Source of the DNA: Flavobacterium sp. Sd200
GTDB lineage: Bacteria; Bacteroidota; Bacteroidia; Flavobacteriales; Flavobacteriaceae
Length of the DNA: 64,000 nt
Assembly (NCBI RefSeq): GCF_009826935.1
Contig: NZ_WUMN01000002.1
Location: forward strand, 496,001-560,000
Reading direction: 5' to 3'
Shown here piece by piece: positions 1 to 8,134 of the stretch (the stretch's first letter is position 1; every line of letters begins with the position of its first letter). The translations under genes and the position numbers were made by a program. The notes beneath the pieces were generated by a model, which did not search any database, was not told where the DNA came from, and saw only the letters and a program-made list of their open reading frames with translations.

Positions 1-56
1 AAAACAATAAACGATCCGGAATAGTTTGCACCACTCCGGATCGTTTATTGTTTTTT
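1..56 (-). terminator. Rho-independent terminator of the SDR gene
   Basis: A long inverted repeat has arms ACAATAAACGATCCGGA and TCCGGATCGTTTATTGT around a 14-base loop. It is flanked by A-runs on the left and T-runs on the right, so it can work in both directions. It lies just after the stop codon of the minus-strand SDR gene. Confidence 0.8.
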
Positions 57-64
57 TATCCTTT

Positions 65-826
65 TTAAATGAACATTCCTCCTGATACTTCTATGCGCTG
101 AGCGGTTATCCATTTGGCATCATCGGTACATAAAAAAGCTACCACACCACCAATATCGTCTGGCAAACCAACACGTCCAAGAGCCGTTTGCGATGCTATA
201 CCTGCATTAAGCTGGGCATTATCGCGCACAACGCCACCGCCAAAATCGGTCTCAATAGCACCGGGAGCCACAATATTTACATTGATACCCCTTGCGCCCA
301 ATTCTTTAGCCTGATAGCGTGTAAGAACCTCCATGCCACCCTTCATGGAAGCATAGGCAGCATAGCCCGGAGTAGCAAAACGCGCCAGTCCCGATGATAT
401 GTTTATAATTCCTCCGCCATTGGCAAGCACAGGCAATGCCTTTTGTGTAATAAAAAACGGTGCTTTAAAATGTATGTTTACCAGTGCATCAAAATCCTTT
501 ATAGTAGTATCGGCAAAGGCCGCATGGATGCCTACCCCCGCATTGTTTACCAGATAGTCTATTTTATCTGTACCAAAGGTTTGGCTCAGCGTTGCCGAAA
601 GCTGTTCAAAAAAAGCATCAAAACCATCCGTGTTGTCAACGCTTAATTGTAATGCCGCGGCTTTTTGGCCAAGGCTTTCAATTTCAGCTACTACTGCATC
701 GGCATCTTCTTTTTTACTGTTGTAGGTAAGTATTACGTCAAGGCCTTTTTTAGCAATGGCAATTGCCATATTTTTTCCGAGCCCACGGCTGCCACCGGTA
801 ATAAGGGCTATTTTAGATTGTGCCAT
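65..826 (-). CDS. SDR family NAD(P)-dependent oxidoreductase
   Basis: A 253-residue classical short-chain dehydrogenase/reductase, the normal length for the family, expected to be a soluble cytoplasmic oxidoreductase. The Rossmann glycine motif TGGSRGLG is at residues 10-17, NNAG at 94-97, the catalytic serine in ISSG near 144, and the YxxxK pair is Tyr158/Lys162. The C-terminus (VSGGMFI) is typical of the FabG-like branch. The substrate cannot be read from sequence; many relatives are annotated as 3-oxoacyl-ACP reductase-like. It is a single gene followed by a strong terminator. A TAACTTTG -7 box lies upstream on the same strand. Family call is certain, substrate unknown. Confidence 0.93.
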   Translation of the reverse strand: MAQSKIALITGGSRGLGKNMAIAIAKKGLDVILTYNSKKEDADAVVAEIESLGQKAAALQLSVDNTDGFDAFFEQLSATLSQTFGTDKIDYLVNNAGVGIHAAFADTTIKDFDALVNIHFKAPFFITQKALPVLANGGGIINISSGLARFATPGYAAYASMKGGMEVLTRYQAKELGARGINVNIVAPGAIETDFGGGVVRDNAQLNAGIASQTALGRVGLPDDIGGVVAFLCTDDAKWITAQRIEVSGGMFI

Positions 827-854
827 ATTGTATTATTTTTATAATTTGATATAG

Positions 855-862
855 CAAAGTTA
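855..862 (-). promoter_or_regulatory. Bacteroidota -7 promoter box for the SDR gene
   Basis: On the minus strand this reads TAACTTTG, an exact TAnnTTTG match about 30 bases before the SDR start codon. No clear TTG (-33) partner is seen at the expected distance, so only half of the promoter is supported. Confidence 0.4.
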
Positions 863-950
863 AGACTCCGGTAAGGCTAAAAAATGGTGTACTCTTCAGT
901 TTTTTAGATTGCCGTCAAAACAGATTTACAGAACAGACAATTAGCTCAAA

Positions 951-1769
951 CTACTTCTTCTGAGCCAAATATTCGCTGCCTTTGGCTACAAGATAGTCCG
1001 TAAGCTCAAAATCTCTTTTAGGATCCAGCAGGGCATTGGTTTCAGCACCTTTATCACAATACACCAAAAACAAGCCAATTTCGTCTTTAGGTATCTTAAG
1101 TGTTTGTGTAAAAAAGTGGTAGGTAAACCGCTCTTTTACAACCTCTGTAAAAGATTTAGAAGTGGTAAGCGAATAAATTTCGCCTCTGTCCTGCTTTTTA
1201 TCGCTGCGTTTCTTTTTAAAGAAGGTTTCATAAATACGCACAAAGTTTACACCTGTAAGCTGGCTACCCGTAATTTGTGTGGGCAGGGCACCATTTTGGT
1301 TCATATCATACTTATTGCGCTGTACGTTATATACTTTCTCTTCGCCCACATTGGTCATAGTAGATGCTATGGCCTTAGTTTTTGTTTTGCGGCTGTCGGC
1401 AATAAGGTCGCCAGACAATACATTGGGTGTAATAACCACCTCATCAAGCACGGTTACATTAACATTAAGCCTTATGAGCAATCTGTCTTCCAAAAAATGG
1501 GGTTCGCTAACCACCAGGTAGGCCGACCGGAACGATATACCAGAAAAATAAAGCGTATCTGTAGGGCGCGCATAAAGCGTAAACAAACCGTCAGTATCGG
1601 TAACAGCACTAATGTTAGACGTTATGTTTTTAACGGTAAGATTGTCTACTGCTATAGAATCGGCAATTACCTTAGCGTGCAGTAGCTTTCTGGGTTCGGT
1701 TTTTTTCTGGCTGTAGGCTGCCAGCGGAAGCAAAAAAATAAAAACGAGTATGTGCAAGGCGGTTTTCAT
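951..1769 (-). CDS. Exported carboxypeptidase-regulatory-like protein
   Basis: A 272-residue protein with a Sec signal peptide (hydrophobic residues about 5-20, ending AAYSQ). It is followed by a beta-sandwich like the CarboxypepD_reg domain: a plug of the form 'VxN...GLFTLYARPTDTLYFSG' and a later 'LDEVVITPN' strand that resembles the start of SusC/TonB-dependent receptors. No beta-barrel follows, so it is a free-standing plug-like envelope protein, probably periplasmic or surface associated. It is a more divergent relative of the four paralogs just upstream on the same strand (1968-4909) and closes the cluster. Function unknown. Confidence 0.75.
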   Translation of the reverse strand: MKTALHILVFIFLLPLAAYSQKKTEPRKLLHAKVIADSIAVDNLTVKNITSNISAVTDTDGLFTLYARPTDTLYFSGISFRSAYLVVSEPHFLEDRLLIRLNVNVTVLDEVVITPNVLSGDLIADSRKTKTKAIASTMTNVGEEKVYNVQRNKYDMNQNGALPTQITGSQLTGVNFVRIYETFFKKKRSDKKQDRGEIYSLTTSKSFTEVVKERFTYHFFTQTLKIPKDEIGLFLVYCDKGAETNALLDPKRDFELTDYLVAKGSEYLAQKK

Positions 1770-1967
1770 AGCTGGTTAGTGCTTTAAGTGCAGCACCCTT
1801 ATAAAGGTACTAAAATTGTAACGCAAATTGTGTTAATTTTAGTTTGCCCGTGCATATCTTTTCTGTGCTTAATGAGCAACAAGCCTGTTTTAAATTTCAC
1901 GCAAAGGTGCAGAGATTAAATAACTTTATAATGGAGACAATGGAGACCAAAATTTAAAGAAAACTTC

Positions 1968-2708
1968 CTATTGTCCTGCAATAAGTTTATTGTATCTCTC
2001 GGCAAGCACCATTAATTTAAGCTTAGCCAATTCATTGTTTTTTGCTTTAAGGGCTTTGGAAAATTCAACATCTTCTACGGCATAGAACAAAAAACCGTTT
2101 ACATATTCGGCAGGAACTTTAAGGTCAGATATTATTTGCTCTTCGGTATAAATATTATCTATGCGTTGCATGTCAAATTCCTTGCGTTCTGTAGCCAGTG
2201 CTTTTTTAAGCATTTTGGTACGTCCGGTAATGGCATTTATAATAGCATCTGCAGATACAGATACCCCTGCCATAGTGCCCACACCTATTGTAGGCGAAAA
2301 ATCACTGGCAGTTTTAAGCCTCCTTTCGGCCGGGGTATATTGTTTTTGCCCTTTAGGCACAATACCTAATTTTTCTGAGGTAACCTCATTAATAACAACC
2401 TCTTTAAGTTCGTAACCGTTTAAGGTAACTTCCATTGTATAGGGAGCTTCTTTAAACGAAAAATCATTAACCGCAAATTCCCGTGCTGCTATATTGGGGC
2501 TGTACACCGCAAGCCTGTCGCCCACACGGGCATCAAGGCAAAAAAGCCCGGCATTGTCCGTCTTTACTTCCGCGCCTGTGGCCTTGTTAATTACAAACAC
2601 GCCTGCCACCACACTCTCGCCCGAAACGATCTTGCCCTGCAACGGCTGCCTTACCTGGCCAACTAAAGGCAGGCTTATAAACAGAAGTATATACAAGAGG
2701 TGTTTCAT
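1968..2708 (-). CDS. Exported carboxypeptidase-regulatory-like paralog 4
   Basis: A 246-residue protein with an N-terminal signal peptide (LLYILLFISLPLVGQ). It then carries the cluster signature 'PLQGKIVSGES..AGVFVINKATGAEVKTDNAGLF', a carboxypeptidase-regulatory-like beta-sandwich ending around ELKEVVINEV near residue 107. The C-terminal half shares 'LGIVPKGQKQYTPAERRLKTA' style text and an 'INAITGRTKMLKKAL' helix with its neighbours. Its start lies 2 bases from the stop of the preceding paralog, so it is certainly co-transcribed. The specific role is unknown; an envelope location is inferred from the signal peptide. Confidence 0.8.
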   Translation of the reverse strand: MKHLLYILLFISLPLVGQVRQPLQGKIVSGESVVAGVFVINKATGAEVKTDNAGLFCLDARVGDRLAVYSPNIAAREFAVNDFSFKEAPYTMEVTLNGYELKEVVINEVTSEKLGIVPKGQKQYTPAERRLKTASDFSPTIGVGTMAGVSVSADAIINAITGRTKMLKKALATERKEFDMQRIDNIYTEEQIISDLKVPAEYVNGFLFYAVEDVEFSKALKAKNNELAKLKLMVLAERYNKLIAGQ

Positions 2709-2710
2709 TT

Positions 2711-3409
2711 TTATTCTTTAATTGCCACAAGATAGTTCTTAGCTAAGTCTATAAGTAACAGTTTTATAAGCGATGTATTGTTATCTTTAACCGCAGCAGT
2801 AAGTTTTTCGTCTTCGGCAGCATAAAAAATAAAGTCTCTCACTTTTTCCGCAGGAATTTCAAACTGCTCTGTAATCTCGGGGTCGGTGTACAATCCGTTC
2901 AGGTTCTCAATAACCGTTTCTTTCTTTTCGGTTTCCGTAGCTTTTTTAAGCATTTTAGAACGTCCCGATATTTTATTGAAAAGGGCATCTATACCATCGT
3001 TGGCCGTAAACTCCCTGCGCTCGGCAACAGTAAAACGCTTTTGGTCTTTAGGCACTATTCCCAACGATTCTGATGTAACTGTAGTTCCCTGTACCACCAC
3101 TTCATTAAGCTCGGTCGATTTTGGGTTTACTTCCAGCACATAAGGCACCTCTTTAAATGATTGTGCGTTAATTACAAATTCGCGTGCATCTATATTGGCA
3201 TTATACACCGCAAGCCTGTCGCCCTCTTTAACATCAATGCTAAAATTGCCGGTGTTGTTGGTTTTAACCTCTGTGCCGGTAGCTTTATTTATAACAAACA
3301 CGTTTTGTATGGGTGCGCCGCCTGCAATTACAAGTCCCTGTAGCGGTTTGCGCTCCTGGCAAAAGGCCGCAGTGCAAAACAGCAGTAGTATGGCAAGCAG
3401 TTTATTCAT
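2711..3409 (-). CDS. Exported carboxypeptidase-regulatory-like paralog 3
   Basis: A 232-residue member of the tandem family. It has a signal peptide (LLAILLLFCTAAFCQ), then PLQGLVIAGG and FVINKATGTEVKTN, a 'LNEVVVQGT' strand, then SLGIVPKDQKRFTVAERRE and the ISGRSKMLKKA helix. It overlaps the stop of paralog 2 by 8 bases and is followed after 2 bases by paralog 4, so translation is probably coupled. It is shorter than its sisters in the middle, where the others have a Gly/Met-rich segment. Biochemical function not known. Confidence 0.8.
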   Translation of the reverse strand: MNKLLAILLLFCTAAFCQERKPLQGLVIAGGAPIQNVFVINKATGTEVKTNNTGNFSIDVKEGDRLAVYNANIDAREFVINAQSFKEVPYVLEVNPKSTELNEVVVQGTTVTSESLGIVPKDQKRFTVAERREFTANDGIDALFNKISGRSKMLKKATETEKKETVIENLNGLYTDPEITEQFEIPAEKVRDFIFYAAEDEKLTAAVKDNNTSLIKLLLIDLAKNYLVAIKE

Positions 3410-4142
3410 GGTTAATACGGTCTAAATAGTTTTGAGCAAGCCCTGTAATCTTAAACTTGGCAAGACTTTCGCTCTTATTGGCAAGCAAAGACTGTACCTC
3501 TTTATCTTCTGTTACAAAATAAAGAAAACCCTCAACGTGCTCGTCCGGAATTTTAAGATTATCGGTAATTTCTGTAACCGTACAAATATTGTGCAATTTT
3601 TCGAGTAATTGTTCACGCTTCTCTAATTCTACCAGCTTTTTCATAGCTTTTGTACGGCCGTTTATAGCATTTATAACCGGGTCCAATGGCATAGAACCGG
3701 CTAATAAGCCCAAAAGCATAATAGGTTTAAAATCGCCTGTGGTATATAAATGCCTTTCGGCCTGAGTAAATTGCTTTTGATTTGCAGGTACTATGCCCAG
3801 CTTTTGGCTTGTAACAGAAGCATCTACTATAACCTCTTCAAGCTCTTCGGCACTCATTTCAACTTCGATCACATACGGATTTTCTGTAAATGAAGCCTCG
3901 CTAACGGCAAATTCGCGCACAGTAGTCCTGGCGCTATAAGCAACAATAACATCTCCGGGAGAAACGTTAAGAGTGAAATTTCCGCTACTGTCGGTTTTAA
4001 CTTCGGCTCCTGTAGCCTTGTTAATAACAAAAACAGCCGTGAGTCCCATTTTATTAGCCTCTACTTTGCCATATAATGGTTTTCGTTCCTGACAAAAAGC
4101 AGTAGTACAAACCAATAACAGCAAAGCAGTTAGTTTTAGCAT
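3402..4142 (-). CDS. Exported carboxypeptidase-regulatory-like paralog 2
   Basis: A 246-residue tandem paralog. Signal peptide LTALLLLVCTTAFCQ is followed by PLYGKVEANKM, FVINKATGAEVKTDSSG, then SQKLGIVPANQKQFTQAER, a short hydrophobic stretch (IMLLGLLAGSMPLDP) and INGRTKAMKKL. The C-terminal 60 residues are predicted helical. It overlaps paralog 3 by 8 bases and starts 11 bases after paralog 1. The conserved block arrangement shows descent from recent gene duplication. The likely site of action is periplasm or outer membrane. Confidence 0.8.
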   Translation of the reverse strand: MLKLTALLLLVCTTAFCQERKPLYGKVEANKMGLTAVFVINKATGAEVKTDSSGNFTLNVSPGDVIVAYSARTTVREFAVSEASFTENPYVIEVEMSAEELEEVIVDASVTSQKLGIVPANQKQFTQAERHLYTTGDFKPIMLLGLLAGSMPLDPVINAINGRTKAMKKLVELEKREQLLEKLHNICTVTEITDNLKIPDEHVEGFLYFVTEDKEVQSLLANKSESLAKFKITGLAQNYLDRINHE

Positions 4143-4153
4143 ATAAAAATAGG

Positions 4154-4909
4154 TTACTCTTTTAAAAGCGCAATATATTTTTCGGCAAGGCCTGCCAGTA
4201 AAAACCTCGCCATGTTTTCGTTTTTGTCTTTTATTGCGTTGGCAAAATATTTATTCTCTACAATATAAAATATAAAGCCCTGCACGTAGTCCAGCGGAAT
4301 TTTAAACTTGTTTACCAGCTCATCTTCTGTATAAATGTAGTTTATTTTTTCCATCAGGTTCTCTTTTTTTTCAGTATCGGCAGCGTTCATCAGGATGCCT
4401 GTGCGACCTGAAAAAGCATTGATAAGCGGGTCTAAGCCCAACGGGTTCATCCTGCTCCCAGAAGCTGTTGCCAGCCTGCGCTCCTGCGGGCTGAAACGTT
4501 CCTGATTTGCAGGCACAAGCCCAAGCGATTCTGAATTTATGTGGCTGTAGTCTATAATAACCAGCTCGTTAAGCTCATGATTGAGCACATCGAGCTGAAC
4601 AAAGAAAAGGTTGTTTAAAAAATCGGCTTCTTTAACCACTACATCTTTTGCCTCAAATTGCAGCGCGCTAAAAATAAGGGTGTCGTTTACTGCCGCATTT
4701 ATGGTAAAATATCCGCCACGCGTGGTGGTAACCGATTTTTCTGACGACTTATTAATAACATAAATGCCCTCTAAGGTATCAAAATCAGAGGTTACTTTGC
4801 CGTTCAGGGGCTTGCGCTCCTGGGCAAATAACGAAACACTAACCAATGCTATAAAGAGTATTATACTATTTTTCAAAACAAACCTTTTTTTGAAATTGAT
4901 ACTTTGCAA
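4154..4909 (-). CDS. Exported carboxypeptidase-regulatory-like paralog 1
   Basis: A 251-residue protein and first gene of the tandem cluster. The hydrophobic signal (SIILFIALVSVSLFAQ) starts only around residue 14, so translation may begin later than the first methionine. It has the same layout as the downstream paralogs: PLNGKV, IYVINKSSEKSVTTTRGG, LNELVIIDY, SLGLVPANQERFSPQERR, INAFSGRTGILMN, and a helical C-terminus. It is the most diverged of the four in the beta-sandwich. It is divergent from pepE, with a 78-base shared promoter region. Function unknown. Confidence 0.78.
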   Translation of the reverse strand: MQSINFKKRFVLKNSIILFIALVSVSLFAQERKPLNGKVTSDFDTLEGIYVINKSSEKSVTTTRGGYFTINAAVNDTLIFSALQFEAKDVVVKEADFLNNLFFVQLDVLNHELNELVIIDYSHINSESLGLVPANQERFSPQERRLATASGSRMNPLGLDPLINAFSGRTGILMNAADTEKKENLMEKINYIYTEDELVNKFKIPLDYVQGFIFYIVENKYFANAIKDKNENMARFLLAGLAEKYIALLKE

Positions 4910-4987
4910 GAGCGATGAAGCCTCCGATTTATTACCGCCGCATAAAAATCTTTGTAACTTTACCTTTTCTTACACTTATTTAAACGA

Positions 4988-5695
4988 ATGAAAAAACTAA
5001 TTATTGCAAGCACCTCTACCCTGCATGGCGGCGACTACCTTGATTATTTAACCCCTGCATTGCAGGAGCATTTTAAAGGTTGCACATCGCTGGTATTTAT
5101 TCCCTATGCCCGCCCGGGCGGCATTAGCCACGAGGCATACACAGAGCGTGTTGTTGCATACTTTGCAAAATTAGGCATTAGTGTAAAAGGTTTGCACGAG
5201 TTTGAACACCCCACGCAGGCGTTAACCGACGCACAAGCCGTGTTTACCGGGGGTGGCAATACTTTTTTGCTCGTAACCCAGCTTTATAAAAATGGTGTCA
5301 TGGCTGCGTTAGAGCAAGCCATTAAAACCGGAACACCCTATTTGGGCACCAGCGCAGGCAGCAATATTTGCGGCCTGACCATGCAAACCACCAACGATAT
5401 GCCTATAGTATATCCGCCAAGCTTTAAAACCCTTGGGGCAATAAATTTTAACCTCAACCCGCACTACCTCGACCCGCAACCCGACTCGCAGCACATGGGC
5501 GAAACCAGAGAGACCCGTATTAAAGAATTTCACGCCTTTAACACCCCTCCGGTGCTTGGCCTGCGCGAAGGAAGCTGGCTTGAAGTAAACGGCAACACCG
5601 TTATTTTAAAAGGCAGTTTACAGGCGCGGTTGTTCCGCCAGGGCAAAGAGCCTGTAGAGCTTGAAGCAGGGAGCGATTTGAGCGATTTAAGGTAG
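4988..5695 (+). CDS. pepE: Dipeptidase E (peptidase S51)
   Basis: A 235-residue cytoplasmic serine peptidase that in characterised relatives cleaves Asp-X dipeptides. The nucleophile is Ser122 in GTSAGSN, set in the glutamine-amidotransferase-like fold; FTGGGNT at about 86-92 forms the oxyanion/binding strand, and His159 (NPHYLDP) is the expected catalytic histidine. Length matches the family. The start is supported by an A-rich leader. It is followed after 27 bases by the kinase-like ORF on the same strand. Function call is firm. Confidence 0.93.
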   Translation: MKKLIIASTSTLHGGDYLDYLTPALQEHFKGCTSLVFIPYARPGGISHEAYTERVVAYFAKLGISVKGLHEFEHPTQALTDAQAVFTGGGNTFLLVTQLYKNGVMAALEQAIKTGTPYLGTSAGSNICGLTMQTTNDMPIVYPPSFKTLGAINFNLNPHYLDPQPDSQHMGETRETRIKEFHAFNTPPVLGLREGSWLEVNGNTVILKGSLQARLFRQGKEPVELEAGSDLSDLR

Positions 5696-5722
5696 AAATC
5701 TTTTAAATTGTTATATTTGTAA

Positions 5723-6361
5723 ATGCAAAACCAGTTAAAGCATGAAGTCTACAATGTCCTTTCAGGAGCGGTCGAAGTTAGGTTTGGAGCAACTATCCAA
5801 GCAATTGCCCGTTACCTTAACAATGGCACGGCGCCAGGCCGAAGAACTGAAGAGTCAAAGCACTTCAAAGAACAAGAAGAACAGAGATTAAAGGATTATA
5901 TTACAGCTAATGGTCTCTGGATAGACAGTATCGATTTTTCGCAGTACATTAGTGAAGGCGCAGAACAAAAAGTTTATCTTGAAGGTTTTAATCGGGTTTT
6001 CAAATTAAACGATTCGATTTATTACAATTGCTGGCAGGATTATTTTTATAATTTACTGCTGCACAACTTCTTCTTTACCGATACTGCTTATAATTTATTA
6101 GGCTTTACAACAGATAATGATACTCTTTATGCAGTGGTACAGCAAACTTATGTATACAGTACCGAAAAAACAGATCTTGAACAGGTAAAGTCTTTTATGC
6201 TTCAAAATGGTTTTGAGAATAATCGCAATAATGATTACATAAATCACGAGTTGGGAATTATACTTGAAGATTTACACGACGAAAATGTACTGACACAAAA
6301 TAAGATGCTGTATTTTATTGACACGGTATTTTATTTGACCGATAATTTTTGGATGGCTTAA
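5723..6361 (+). CDS. Protein-kinase-like orphan (polyvalent-protein kinase-like)
   Basis: A 212-residue protein. The part after about residue 65 shows kinase-like landmarks: a phosphate-loop-like strand ISEGAEQKVYL, a lysine strand VFKLND, and DLHDENVL near residue 178, which resembles the HxDxxN catalytic loop followed by FIDTVFYL in place of a DFG-type metal strand. These features recall the small kinase-like domain found in polyvalent phage proteins and as stand-alone genes in Bacteroidota. The N-terminal 60 residues (GATIQAIARYLNNGTAPG) look like a separate helical segment. It may be part of a mobile toxin or defence gene; that is inference. No membrane segments. Confidence 0.55.
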   Translation: MQNQLKHEVYNVLSGAVEVRFGATIQAIARYLNNGTAPGRRTEESKHFKEQEEQRLKDYITANGLWIDSIDFSQYISEGAEQKVYLEGFNRVFKLNDSIYYNCWQDYFYNLLLHNFFFTDTAYNLLGFTTDNDTLYAVVQQTYVYSTEKTDLEQVKSFMLQNGFENNRNNDYINHELGIILEDLHDENVLTQNKMLYFIDTVFYLTDNFWMA

Positions 6362-6388
6362 CCATTTTCTATTTCATACCTTTATGCA

Positions 6389-6964
6389 ATGCAAAGCACA
6401 TTTACAGCATATTTTAAAGAGCACGGCATTCCGGATACCGATATAAACGCCCTCGCGGCCATTGCCAAAACGCGCACATTGCGACGCAATGAGTTACTGC
6501 TGCAGGCAGGAGAGGTTTGCCGCCATAAAATATTTATCGTAAACGGCCTGCTGCGCACTTTTACTACCGGAACAAACGGTAACGAACACATATTGCACTT
6601 TTCGCCCGAGCATACATGGACGCTCGATGTTGAGAGTTTTGATAAGGAAACCCCATCGGCCATAAACATTGCAGCAACAGAACCTACAGAGGTAATGCTT
6701 TGGCGCAAAAACGACTTTAACAGCCTGCTGGCTGAAATGCCCGAACTTAAAAATTTGGCTCAACAGCTCATTTCACGCAATATATACAACAGCCGCCAAC
6801 GCATACTTACAGCCATTAGTGCCACCCCTGAAGAAAAATATGACGATTTTATGCGCAATTATCCGGGGCTTCTATCGCGCCTGCCCCTGCACATGATAGC
6901 GTCTTACATGGGAATATCACTAAAAACACTTACCCGCATCCGTCACGCCCAATTGCACCGATAA
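6389..6964 (+). CDS. Crp/Fnr family transcriptional regulator
   Basis: A 191-residue regulator with an N-terminal cNMP-binding-like beta-roll (ALAAIAKTRTLRRNELLLQAGEVCRHKIFIVNG and HILHFSPEHTWTLD). A dimer helix and a C-terminal winged helix follow, with the recognition region PLHMIASYMGISLKTLTRIR at about 165-185. Flavobacterial members of this type usually lack the residues for cAMP and their ligand is unknown. It sits 76 bases upstream of the epimerase gene on the same strand and may regulate it; that is inferred from position. A similar regulator is at 12892-13509. Confidence 0.9.
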   Translation: MQSTFTAYFKEHGIPDTDINALAAIAKTRTLRRNELLLQAGEVCRHKIFIVNGLLRTFTTGTNGNEHILHFSPEHTWTLDVESFDKETPSAINIAATEPTEVMLWRKNDFNSLLAEMPELKNLAQQLISRNIYNSRQRILTAISATPEEKYDDFMRNYPGLLSRLPLHMIASYMGISLKTLTRIRHAQLHR

Positions 6965-7040
6965 AAGTAAATCATGGTCAAATGACTCTGTTTTAAAAAC
7001 GCTCCTGCCGTTACTTTGCTGTAATTTAAAACCATAAACT

Positions 7041-7928
7041 ATGAGAGTATTTGTTACAGGAGCTTCGGGTTTTGTAGGCTCTGCCGTTGTAAACGATCTT
7101 TTGGCAGCCGGGCACAGTGTGCTTGGACTGGTAAGGTCTGAAGGTGCCGTTCAAAAATTAAAAGATGCAGGAGCCGATGTTCAACCGGGCGATGTAAATA
7201 ACATTGAACTTATAAAACAATGCGCTACTGCCTGCGATGCCGTTATACACACTGCTTTTAACCACGATTTTTCGCAATACAAAGCCAATTGCGAGGCCGA
7301 CCGCCTTATTATACATGCTTTTGGAGAGGCATTGGCAGGCACAGGTAAACCTTTGGTAATAACATCGGGCATTGGGCTGCTACGCTACGATCGCGCTGTT
7401 AACGAAGACGATGCATTACAGTCAGGTTCTGAAGTTGTGCCCCGCGCTGCCAGCGAAGAAGCTGCCGCAACCGCCACTGCAATGGGTACTAACGCCTATG
7501 TAGTGCGCCTTCCGCCCACCGTTCATGACCGCGGAGACCATGGTTTTGTACCCATGATTGCCGCAATGGCTAAAGAGCGTGGTGCATCTGCCTATATTGG
7601 CAACGGACAAAACCACTGGCCGGCAGTGCACAGGCTCGACGCTGCCAAAATTTACCGCCTTATTATAGAAAAACAACCCATCCAAAAGGTATTTCATGCC
7701 GTGGCAGAAGAGGGCATTGCTTTTAAAGAGATAGCCCAAAGCATTGGCGCAGGTTTAGGCCTGCCTGTAAAAGCTGTTAGCGGAGAAGAAGCCGAAAAGC
7801 ATTTTAGCTGGTTTTTACATTTTGCCGCTATGGACTGCCTGGCTACAAGTACAAAAACACAAAACACGTTAGGGTGGCAACCTGTCGAAATTGGGCTTTT
7901 AAAAGATATAAAGGCTAATTATTTTTAA
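7041..7928 (+). CDS. NAD(P)-binding epimerase/dehydratase-like protein (atypical SDR)
   Basis: A 295-residue Rossmann-fold protein with TGASGFVGS at residues 6-14, typical of extended or atypical SDRs. The usual YxxxK is not at its expected place (the region reads PRAASEEAA), so it is probably an atypical member with a reductase, isomerase or binding function rather than a standard epimerase. The C-terminal half has the substrate-domain pattern (AVHRLDAAKIYRLIIEK, FHAVAEEGI). It is followed by a good terminator. The substrate is not recognisable. Confidence 0.85.
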   Translation: MRVFVTGASGFVGSAVVNDLLAAGHSVLGLVRSEGAVQKLKDAGADVQPGDVNNIELIKQCATACDAVIHTAFNHDFSQYKANCEADRLIIHAFGEALAGTGKPLVITSGIGLLRYDRAVNEDDALQSGSEVVPRAASEEAAATATAMGTNAYVVRLPPTVHDRGDHGFVPMIAAMAKERGASAYIGNGQNHWPAVHRLDAAKIYRLIIEKQPIQKVFHAVAEEGIAFKEIAQSIGAGLGLPVKAVSGEEAEKHFSWFLHFAAMDCLATSTKTQNTLGWQPVEIGLLKDIKANYF

Positions 7929-7954
7929 ATAGTAGCTTCAAGCATTTTAACTTA

Positions 7955-7988
7955 AACCGTCAGACTATAAATAAGTCCTGACGGTTTT
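7955..7988 (+). terminator. Rho-independent terminator after the epimerase gene
   Basis: Arms AACCGTCAG and CTGACGGTT, with a 14-base loop, are followed by a T-run. The hairpin lies about 30 bases after the stop codon. Confidence 0.85.
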
Positions 7989-8134
7989 TTTCATCATCAG
8001 ACTGTTAGCCTTAGACACTAAATTAAAGTTAAAGAAATGTTTATTAACAGGGGCATTGCTTTTGTGTTTTTTAAATTTGGTTGGCACGCAAAACTGCCAT
8101 AAAAAATATACACAACCACGTAAAAAACATTTGT

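Noticed and set aside
1104..1685. 193-residue plus-strand open frame
   Set aside because: It is antisense to the exported protein gene; the composition is typical of a shadow frame.
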